Below, piece by piece: positions 16,485 through 25,200 of a stretch of 33,523 nucleotides of DNA. The position numbers and the translations under genes are program-made. Source of the stretch: an uncultured Anaerobiospirillum sp. (GTDB taxonomy: Bacteria > Pseudomonadota > Gammaproteobacteria > Enterobacterales > Succinivibrionaceae); contig CALXXU010000030.1 of the NCBI GenBank assembly GCA_944392765.1, forward strand, positions 1 through 33,523, given 5' to 3'. Under the pieces are notes generated by a model. It was not told the origin of the DNA, searched no databases, and saw only the letters and a list, made by a program, of their open reading frames with translations. Each line of letters begins with the position of its first letter. The stretch's first letter is position 1.

Positions 16485-16519
16485 AAAAAGGCAGCGGAGC
16501 CGAAGCCCTGCTGCCTTTT
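16485..16519 (-). terminator. Terminator of the first Type ISP gene
   Basis: AAAAGGCAGC (16486-16495) pairs with GCTGCCTTTT (16510-16519), giving a minus-strand hairpin followed by T's, about 30 bases past the gene's stop. The same element with the same flanking bases is repeated at 22141-22175, exactly 5656 bases away. Confidence 0.9.
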
Positions 16520-16552
16520 GAAGCTTGAAGCTAAAGTGAGCTAAGTTGCACC

Positions 16553-19500
16553 CTATTGGTCAAGCTTGTGAATGGTGAGAGGTGGCAAGCTCTTGACGAT
16601 CTTGACCGTCTCGAGCGATACCGTAATCACGCGCAAGATGAGATTGAGGATGTAGCGCTCATCGCCCATCTCTGCCGCGTAATCGTTGTAGTCATTTATG
16701 ATATGCGAGTCCTTATCGACTTTGACTCGGTAACGTTCAACAATCCAATCAAGCGCAGACTGAGCACCAACCACGTACTCTTGAGCTTCAAGCGGAATAT
16801 CACGAATCGTTAGCTGGTCGTTGTAAACGATCACGGATTTATCCTTGCCTGCGTTACCGGTCTTACCCTTAACCTTGCCATATTTCAGCTGCTCCACTCT
16901 GTAGTCAAGGTTATCGGAACTTACGCCCTTAGCGTAGCTAAAGGAGCAGCCCGAATAAGGCTCAACCGACTCATACCCGACATGGAGCTTAGCCAGTTGA
17001 CGCCCAGCATCCTCAAAGCCCTTAAACTCGGCGTAAGTGGCCACACGAGGAATGCGCGGCAACTCCTTTTGCAGGTTACTGGCGTAGGTTGAGCGGTAGT
17101 CAGGGCTGTGCAAAATGCCGTAAATGTAGTAGAAGACCGCATCAACGTCGATTGCAGCAGCTTCCTCTGGATAAGCGGCCTTAAAGTGCTCTACCGCCTC
17201 AGGACGAATAGCGTCCACTCGTTCGTAGCCGTTAATGATCTCACCCTTAGGCTCCGAGGCAAACTCAAGACCTGCCATCAGGCCACCAGCGTCCTTATCT
17301 GAGTCAGCTGAAGCCTTACGGTAGAGATAGCGCGGAAAGTATTGCGTTCCGAATTTAAGCAAATTTAAATCACCGATGCAGTTCGACATAACACAACTAA
17401 ACATCTTTGATTCTGCTTTAATAGTGCCTATCACCAAGTTCTCAGCCCCATTGAATGGGAACAGTTTAGGCATTTGATAGATACTTTCTAACCAAGCTCT
17501 ATCGTTATAAAGGAATTGCTTGAAAAACGGACGATATAACGAGTTATTAATATTCTGATAACAGAATGTAGGCAGCCTTTCTTTTTTGTTAAGATGCCTA
17601 ATTAATGAACTATTCCACTTGATTTTTGTACCATCATTATCGCGTTCAAACTTTTCTGGATCAGCTTTCAATGCTGCTACCTGATCATTGTAGAACGTTA
17701 TACATCCATTAAAACTTCGTTCAATGATACTCTTACTTGAATTATAGGACCAAGCATCACGACCGGCCGCTATACCAAGTGAAAAGTTTTCAAAAATAGC
17801 AAGGTCATCATTTTTCTTGCCATCAACCGTGATGAAGTTACCAAAATCATCACGACGCTGATTGAACCAATCACCGTGGGCATCAGGATAAATCTCTACC
17901 AGCGGAGCATTAAGGATAGAACCAAGATCAACCAACTGCCCCAGCTTCTCCTCACGGCTCAGATAATCGTCCACCGAAGCAAAGTAAATTTTGCCTTGCT
18001 CTTGAGTCTGAGGATTCTTGACTAGGATCGTAATAGCAATTGGAGCACGACTTCCTGCACCAAAGATTTTGCCTCCTTCCTTACGCGATTGCTCACCCGA
18101 AGTACGCTGATTCCCCTTCAAGTGGTACACGTAGACCGTACTGAACTCCTGCTGCAAACAACGCCGCATGCCACTCGATGAAGCCGCATCAATCCACCCA
18201 GCATTAGAAACAAAAGCAATCACGCCTTGATCGCCTAAACGATCTGAGGCCCAACGGAATGCCTTAATATAGGCATCATAAAGGCTTTTCTTACCTGCTT
18301 TTTCACCAAAAGCTACGTAAGTAGCAGCTAGACGCTGTTCAAGCTCAGGATAGCTTGTATTTTGGTTATCATCATTAACACTGGTTTGTCCTACGGAATA
18401 TGGAGGATTACCTATGATGACCTTAAGCGGCAAAGCACGCACGGCATCGCGCAGCTCAGAGTTGTCGCCAAATGAACCAGTTATGGTGTGGGCCTTGTCC
18501 TCGACTTCAGAGAAGGTATCTGTCAGTACTACAATACGGTTGCGCTCGTAGTGAGCGGCGTCTTTGCCCATGAGCTCGTGGTAAACGGACTCGATGTTAA
18601 TCGAGGCCACGTAGTAAGCCAATGGCAAGATTTCCTGCGCATGCAGCTCGTGGCGGTACTTATGCTCCAGCTCCTGCGGCGCAATAAGCTCAGGGCTTTG
18701 CATCATGCGCGTGATAAAGGTGCCCGTGCCGGTGAACGGATCCATGATATGGACGCCATGGCTGCCTAAGCTGGAACCAAATTCCTTTTTGAGAATGTCG
18801 TTGACCGAGTGGTTGATGAAATCGACCACCTCAATTGGGGTGTAAACGATACCAAGCTTGTCCTGCTGCTTCGGGAAGGCCACCTTAAAGAAGCGGTCGA
18901 ACAGGTCAACAATGACCTTTTGGCGGTCTTCTACCGTGGTGACGTTCTGCATACGGAACTCAACACTCTGGTAAAAGCCACGCAGATCTTGGTTAGTCTT
19001 AGTTAAGCCCTCAGCGTCAAGCTTTTGCAGCATGTCCGAGAGGCCCTTAGCAATTGGGTTTTGCTCGGTAAATGGGAAGCCACGGAACAGCTCATCTAAG
19101 ACCGGCTTGATCACGATATGCTGCGCCAGCATCTCGATGATTTCATCGCGGTCTAAGTGCTGCCCAATTGAGTCATTGAGGTCGAGGCAGAACTTAGCAA
19201 ATTCTGCCTGGAAATCAGGATCCTTATTGGCATCCAAGAGCTTGTTGATAGCCGTAACCTGTTCGGTGCAGATCTTGGCTACATCCTCAGCCCAGTCCTG
19301 CCACTCCTTACGGCGGCCAAGCTTCTTGATGATGGTCGACTTGATGGTCTCCTCTACCTTAATTGCTCGCTCCCAGTCATCAAAAAGACCTGGACCAGGA
19401 GCAGGTTTAACTGGATCATCAGGATCCGTTGGATCGGTAGGCTTATGAGGCTTTGGAGGACGTGGTGGTTTTGGACCTTTAGGTTCTGATGGCTTACTCT

Positions 19501-21910
19501 TAATCTGATCTTTTTGTACGCAGATGACCTCGATGCGCTCATCAATCTTTTGGGTCGCACCGTCGACTAAAACGTGATCTGGATTGATGGACTTGAGGGC
19601 ATTGAGCACCTGCCAGACCACATCAAAACTCTGATTCTTATCAAAGATGGACTCAGGGTGTTCCAGATCATTGGTAACCACTGGGATAATGACATAGCCA
19701 CGCGTCTTGCCCGGTGCGGTACGCATGACGCGGCCCACCGTCTGGACGACATCTACTTGCGATTTGCGCGGGCTTAAGAACACCACGGCATCCAGTGCTG
19801 GCACGTCCACGCCTTCGCTCAAGCAACGCACGTTGAAGAGGATCTTGCAGTGATTCTCTTCTGGATCGGTGCGCAGCCAATCAAGCAACTGGCCCTTGGT
19901 GATCGCATCCATCGAGCCGTCGATGTGCTTGCAGTCGCATACCAAGTTATGCTCATTGAGGTAGGCGAACTCTTCGCTGGCACGGCCTTGAGGATCGCTT
20001 AAGGTCAGCTCCTTGATGTGATCACGATAATGTTCCACCGTGTTCTGGAAGTACTCAGTGAACTGTTTAGAACCGGCCTTATCGTACTTACCCGTGGAAT
20101 CGATGATCTGAGCAAAGCCCACCGCACGGCGCATTGACTGTTCATCACCAGAAAGCTCTGTACTAACACCATACTTATTCAAAGCCTTCCAAGTGCCAAT
20201 AACCTTAGCCGCCTGATACTGCGAAAAGTCAAGCAAGGCTTCGTCAGTTGGCAGCAAGGACTTATCACCAACCAAGATAATGACCTTGTAGTCAACCAAG
20301 CAGCCCAGCTTAACTGCGCGGTCAAAATTCAAAGTGCTGAACACTGGACCAAAGACATTCTCATCGTCCATCGAATAAAGAATGGCCTCGCCCACGCTTT
20401 CTTGCTGCTTGGCTGCATCGCCATAGACCTTTGGAGTGGCGGTCATGTAGAGGCGCTTGGTACCCTTGATGTAATCATCGTCATGGATGCGGGTAAAGTT
20501 CGACTCATCATCCACCGCACTATCAGCTCCACGACGAACTCGCGGCTTACGGCCACGCTTAGCAGGTTCCGGCTTGGTCTCTGGTGCGCCCGCCCCTTCC
20601 ATCGGCACAGATACAGGTTCAACAGTCTTCTCAAGCTCAGCATCCAACTGCGCTGTCATAGCTGTAACGGCCTTCTTGACTGACTTGCGATCCGCGACCA
20701 AGTAGCCACCAGCCGTACGGTGCGCCTCGTCGCAGATAATTAGGTCAAGAGCTGGTAACTGGTAGTCAGTCTGGGCTTGATGAATGACATCGAGCGACTG
20801 ATAGGTCGAGAAGATAACGGTCATGCCCTCGGCATAGGTTTGCTCTTTGCGTTCTAACGCCGCATTGACGGCTCGGGCTAAACTCTTAGCATCCGTAGTA
20901 GCCGGAAAATTGAGATCCGACGGGCGCATGTAGCTGGCAAAGTCATCCTCATCACCGCTCTTGCCCACCTTGCTATCAGAGCACACCGCAAAAGCAGTCA
21001 TTGGAGCGCTGGCTTGGCGCTTCCAGTCATAGAGTGTTTGCGACAGCAAGGCCAAGGATGGCATCAAGAACAGCACTAAGCCGTTGTTGTTGGTTTGGCG
21101 CTCGGCAATCTTAAGGGAGGTGAAGGTCTTACCGGTGCCGCAAGCCATGATGAGCTTGCCTCGGTTGTGGTGCTTGAAGCCTTCCAGAACGTTTTCTAAG
21201 GCCTCTTTTTGGTAAGGGCGCAGCTTGCGCTTGGTGATGGTGACCTGGTTAGTCTTGAGGAAGCCTGACCAATCGACGTTGGCTTCTTCGAGGTCAGAGC
21301 GGCTTACGGTGTGAACAGGCTTAGGACGATTGAGGAGTTCCTTTTGCGCATGCTCAGAGAGGCGACCGGTGTAAACAAAGATGCGGTCGGTGAAATAGTC
21401 GCGATCGGAATCGGAAATGAAGGAATCGACTTGGCTCTTAGGAATGAATTGCTCACGCCCAAAGAACTTGCATTGGATGGCGGTAAACGATACGTCGCCT
21501 TTATTAGCTAGTTGCCCCCCTACTACATTTTCTACGCTATCAGTGTTACCAAGATTAACGCGATTGGTGGCCACAAGGTCAATGCCCGTATCGCGCGCAT
21601 CACCACCAGTTAACTCATGGTGCTCTTTGGCCCACTCGGCGTAGGTTTGTACCTTCTCAAACTGCTCACACCAAGGCTGTGCCGAGCTGAACACGTCACG
21701 TACTAAAAGCTCAAAGGCCGTGCCCTTATCGCGCTCGGTTAAGGTATTTTCCTCAAAGCGCTGCAAGATTTGCTCAAACGCGCTGATCTGCTCAGCGGTA
21801 TCGGCACCTAATGCTGCTCCTGATTCGAGCCCGGATCCAAGTGAGGCATTTACAACCCCAACCATAGCGTCATGGTCAATCACGTCCGTGTTTAAGTTGT
21901 TGTCAACCAT
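16553..21910 (-). CDS. Type ISP-like single-polypeptide restriction-modification enzyme, copy 1
   Basis: This 1785-residue protein combines restriction, DNA translocation and methylation. In order: an Mrr-like PD-(D/E)XK nuclease (E67, G-I-D111, Q146-C-K148); an SF2 translocase with Walker A A-C-G-T-G-K261-T, DEAH (394-397), T-A-T (490-492) and Q-T-V-G-R-V-M-R (723-730); a Pro/Lys-rich linker (about 803-842); an N6-adenine methyltransferase with D1057-P-F-T-G-T-G and N-P-P-Y (1168-1171); then the target-recognition region and conserved C-terminus. This layout matches LlaGI/LlaBIII, which methylate one strand of an asymmetric site and cut between convergently translocating enzymes. It is about 200 residues longer than LlaGI. 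All motifs are intact. ATG at 21910 follows GGTGGG; a TTG at 21925 is the alternative. No separate methylase or specificity gene is nearby. Confidence 0.9.
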   Translation of the reverse strand: MVDNNLNTDVIDHDAMVGVVNASLGSGLESGAALGADTAEQISAFEQILQRFEENTLTERDKGTAFELLVRDVFSSAQPWCEQFEKVQTYAEWAKEHHELTGGDARDTGIDLVATNRVNLGNTDSVENVVGGQLANKGDVSFTAIQCKFFGREQFIPKSQVDSFISDSDRDYFTDRIFVYTGRLSEHAQKELLNRPKPVHTVSRSDLEEANVDWSGFLKTNQVTITKRKLRPYQKEALENVLEGFKHHNRGKLIMACGTGKTFTSLKIAERQTNNNGLVLFLMPSLALLSQTLYDWKRQASAPMTAFAVCSDSKVGKSGDEDDFASYMRPSDLNFPATTDAKSLARAVNAALERKEQTYAEGMTVIFSTYQSLDVIHQAQTDYQLPALDLIICDEAHRTAGGYLVADRKSVKKAVTAMTAQLDAELEKTVEPVSVPMEGAGAPETKPEPAKRGRKPRVRRGADSAVDDESNFTRIHDDDYIKGTKRLYMTATPKVYGDAAKQQESVGEAILYSMDDENVFGPVFSTLNFDRAVKLGCLVDYKVIILVGDKSLLPTDEALLDFSQYQAAKVIGTWKALNKYGVSTELSGDEQSMRRAVGFAQIIDSTGKYDKAGSKQFTEYFQNTVEHYRDHIKELTLSDPQGRASEEFAYLNEHNLVCDCKHIDGSMDAITKGQLLDWLRTDPEENHCKILFNVRCLSEGVDVPALDAVVFLSPRKSQVDVVQTVGRVMRTAPGKTRGYVIIPVVTNDLEHPESIFDKNQSFDVVWQVLNALKSINPDHVLVDGATQKIDERIEVICVQKDQIKSKPSEPKGPKPPRPPKPHKPTDPTDPDDPVKPAPGPGLFDDWERAIKVEETIKSTIIKKLGRRKEWQDWAEDVAKICTEQVTAINKLLDANKDPDFQAEFAKFCLDLNDSIGQHLDRDEIIEMLAQHIVIKPVLDELFRGFPFTEQNPIAKGLSDMLQKLDAEGLTKTNQDLRGFYQSVEFRMQNVTTVEDRQKVIVDLFDRFFKVAFPKQQDKLGIVYTPIEVVDFINHSVNDILKKEFGSSLGSHGVHIMDPFTGTGTFITRMMQSPELIAPQELEHKYRHELHAQEILPLAYYVASINIESVYHELMGKDAAHYERNRIVVLTDTFSEVEDKAHTITGSFGDNSELRDAVRALPLKVIIGNPPYSVGQTSVNDDNQNTSYPELEQRLAATYVAFGEKAGKKSLYDAYIKAFRWASDRLGDQGVIAFVSNAGWIDAASSSGMRRCLQQEFSTVYVYHLKGNQRTSGEQSRKEGGKIFGAGSRAPIAITILVKNPQTQEQGKIYFASVDDYLSREEKLGQLVDLGSILNAPLVEIYPDAHGDWFNQRRDDFGNFITVDGKKNDDLAIFENFSLGIAAGRDAWSYNSSKSIIERSFNGCITFYNDQVAALKADPEKFERDNDGTKIKWNSSLIRHLNKKERLPTFCYQNINNSLYRPFFKQFLYNDRAWLESIYQMPKLFPFNGAENLVIGTIKAESKMFSCVMSNCIGDLNLLKFGTQYFPRYLYRKASADSDKDAGGLMAGLEFASEPKGEIINGYERVDAIRPEAVEHFKAAYPEEAAAIDVDAVFYYIYGILHSPDYRSTYASNLQKELPRIPRVATYAEFKGFEDAGRQLAKLHVGYESVEPYSGCSFSYAKGVSSDNLDYRVEQLKYGKVKGKTGNAGKDKSVIVYNDQLTIRDIPLEAQEYVVGAQSALDWIVERYRVKVDKDSHIINDYNDYAAEMGDERYILNLILRVITVSLETVKIVKSLPPLTIHKLDQ
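17291..18397 (-). other. Target recognition region of copy 1
   Basis: Between the NPPY motif and the shared G-G-L-M-A-G-L-E-F segment, the protein diverges strongly from copy 2, while both flanks are nearly identical. In Type ISP enzymes the part after the methyltransferase core sets the DNA sequence recognised, so this segment probably determines a specificity different from that of copy 2. Confidence 0.75.
19134..19534 (-). repeat. 401-bp block with no visible difference between the two ISP genes (copy 1)
   Basis: By eye, no difference is found against 24799-25199. The first mismatches are at 19133 and 19535. Sequence on both sides differs at many synonymous sites, so this block points to recent gene conversion. 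Confidence 0.85.
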
Positions 21911-22208
21911 TGTTCTACCCACCAAACAAGTAACAAGTTAAAACCAGCCTGATTTAGGAGACATGACGCTAAAACCTTGCCAGCAACACAACAACCAGCA
22001 ACTAAGCAAGCCCTCTAAACAATCAACCTAAAAAGGGCGCCTCCCAAACGCAAAATAGGATGTCATAGCCTAACACTCATAAAATATGTGGACATTTTGC
22101 GTTATTCTTTGAAACCGCTACAGCAAAGAACCCCCCAATCAAAAAGGCAGCGGAGCCGAAGCCCTGCTGCCTTTTGAAGCTTGAAGCTACAGTGAGCTAA
22201 GTTGCGCC
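21911..22208 (-). promoter_or_regulatory. Upstream region of ISP copy 1, with inverted repeat
   Basis: These 298 bases between the two ISP genes carry the terminator of copy 2 (22141-22175) and the presumed promoter of copy 1. A perfect 10-bp inverted repeat, AACGCAAAAT (22047-22056) and ATTTTGCGTT (22094-22103), lies 137-193 bases upstream of the copy-1 start and could be an operator. I could not pick a convincing -35/-10 pair. The sequence is unrelated to the region upstream of copy 2. Confidence 0.5.
22141..22175 (-). terminator. Terminator of the second Type ISP gene
   Basis: This has the same hairpin as at 16485-16519 (AAAAGGCAGC / GCTGCCTTTT), with identical loop and neighbouring bases. 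It is part of the duplicated unit. Confidence 0.9.
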
Positions 22209-25200
22209 CTATTGGTCAAGCTTGTGAATGGTGAGAGGCGGCAAGCTCTTTACGATCTTGACCGTCTCGAGCGATACCGTAATCACGCGCAAGATGAGGT
22301 TGAGGATGTAGCGCTCATCGCCCATCTCTTTTGCGTAATCGTTGTAGTTCTCAACAATACCGGCTTTGTTGACCTCTACACAGCAACGCTTAACCACCCA
22401 ATCAAGCGCTGACTGAGCTGCAACCACATACTCCTGTGCCTCAATAGGTATATTACGAATAGTCAATTCGTCGTTGTAAATGATTACGGTCTTGTCATCT
22501 CCCTTACGTCCCTTGAGCTTACCGTATTTTAACTTGTCAACCTTATAGTCAACATTATCAGAGCTTATGCCTTTTGCGTAGCTAAAAGTGCAGCCCGAGT
22601 AAGGCTCAACCGACTCATAGCCCACATGGAGCTTAGCCAGTGCACGGCCTGCGTCCTCAAAAGCTTTAAACTCAGCATAAGTAGCCACACGCGGAATGCG
22701 CGGCAGCTCCTTTTGCAGGTTGTTGGCATAGGTAGCGCGGTAATCAGGGCTGTGCAGAATGCCGTAGATGTAGTAAAAGATCGCATCTACATCAATTGCC
22801 GCAGCTTCCTCCGGATAGGCAGCCTTAAAGTGCTCCACTGCCTCAGGACGAATCGCGTCGACTCGCTCATAGCCGTTAATGATCTGTCCCTGTGGCTCTG
22901 AGTCAAACTCAAGACCAGCCATCAGGCCGCCAGTCCCTTTTGTTAAGTCAGAGGAGTCAATCTTGCGATATATATATCTAGGAAAGCACTGTACCCCAAA
23001 TCTCAACAAATTAACATCGCAAATATTACTTGACATAAGACAAGTAAAATCTTTTGAAACTGCAGTAAGGGTACATATTACCAGATTATCTGCCCCATCA
23101 AACGGGAAAATTTTACCCATTTGATAAGAGCTCTCAACCCAATCATCGTCATTATATAAAAACTTCTTAATAAAAGGACGATATAATGCATTGACAATTA
23201 ACTCAGGTTTAACATCCTCCGAGTATTTGCCTTTAATAAGATCTTTTGATTTACTTGCCCACTGAATTTTTGATATATCATCACAAAAAACAAAAGTCTC
23301 AGGGTTTGCTTTATATAAAGCAATTTGATCATTAAAGAACTTAATGCAGCATTTAAAATTAATCTCGATAGCATGTTTGTTTGGATTATAAGACCAAGGA
23401 TCACGATTAGTCTTAATACCACCTGAGTAATTATTGCCAGAGAATAATGTTAATTCTTTGTTTTTCTTATCTTTAGTACCAATTAACAAAAACTTATTAC
23501 AATTGCTGTTACGATGATTTATCCAATCACCGTGTTCATCTTGATATAATTCTACTAACGGGGTATTGATAATTGAGCCAAATTCAACAAGCTTACCCAG
23601 CTTTTCCTCACGACTCATATAATCATCTACTTCAGCAAAATAGATTTTTCCCTGATCCTGAGCCAGAGGATTCTTAACCAATACAGTTACAGCAACTGCA
23701 ACAGTACTACCAGCTCCAAAAGTTTGTCCACCCTCTTTGCGAGATTGTTCACCAGAGGTATTGGTTTGATTTCCTTTTAAATAATAAATATAAATTGAAC
23801 TAAACTCTTGCCGCAAGCAGCGACGAAATCCAATTGCTATTTTGCTATCAATCCAGCTGGCATTTGAAACAAATGCAATAATACCACAACCAGATTTTTG
23901 TATTTCATCTGAAGCCCAGCGAAAAGCTCTAAAATAGGAATCATATAATCGATTCTTATTTCCCTTAGCTCCAGATGCGATATATGTAGCAGCAATCTGA
24001 GAATCTAAAACAGGATATTCTTCACTCTTATTATTATCATTTTGATTCTCTTGACCACCAAAATATGGTGGATTGCCAATAATGACCTTAAGCGGCAGTG
24101 CACGAACCTCATCACGCAGCTCAGAGTTGTCGCCAAAGGAGCCAGTTATGGAGTGAGCCTTATCCTCGACCTCAGAGAAGGTATCGGTCAGCACTACAAT
24201 ACGGTTGCGCTCGTAGTGCGTGGCATCCTTGTTCATCATGTCGTGGTACACCGACTCGATGTTAATCGAGGCCACGTAATAAGCCAGCGGCAGGATTTCT
24301 TGTGCGTGAAGCTCATGGCGGTACTTATGCTCAAGCTCCTGAGGAGCGATGAGCTCTGGGCTTTGCATCATGCGTGTGATAAAGGTACCCGTACCGGTGA
24401 ATGGATCCATGATGTGGACACCATGGCTGCCTAGGCTGGAACCAAATTCCTTTTTGAGGATGTCGTTGACCGAGTGATTGATGAAATCGACTACCTCAAT
24501 TGGGGTGTAAACAATGCCCAGCTTGTCCTGCTGCTTCGGGAAAGCCACCTTAAAGAAACGATCAAAGAGGTCAACAATAACCTTTTGGCGCTCCTCTACC
24601 GTGGTGACGTTTTGCATACGGAACTCAACGCTTTGGTAGAATCCACGCAAATCTTGGTTGGTCTTGGTCAGGCCCTCGGCATCAAGCTTATTGAGCATGT
24701 CCGAGAGGCCCTTAGCAATCGGGTTTTGCTCGGTAAATGGGAAGCCACGGAACAGCTCATCTAAGACCGGCTTGATCACGATATGCTGGGCGAGCATGTC
24801 GATGATTTCATCGCGGTCTAAGTGCTGCCCAATTGAGTCATTGAGGTCGAGGCAGAACTTAGCAAATTCTGCCTGGAAATCAGGATCCTTATTGGCATCC
24901 AAGAGCTTGTTGATAGCCGTAACCTGTTCGGTGCAGATCTTGGCTACATCCTCAGCCCAGTCCTGCCACTCCTTACGGCGGCCAAGCTTCTTGATGATGG
25001 TCGACTTGATGGTCTCCTCTACCTTAATTGCTCGCTCCCAGTCATCAAAAAGACCTGGACCAGGAGCAGGTTTAACTGGATCATCAGGATCCGTTGGATC
25101 GGTAGGCTTATGAGGCTTTGGAGGACGTGGTGGTTTTGGACCTTTAGGTTCTGATGGCTTACTCTTAATCTGATCTTTTTGTACGCAGATGACCTCGATA

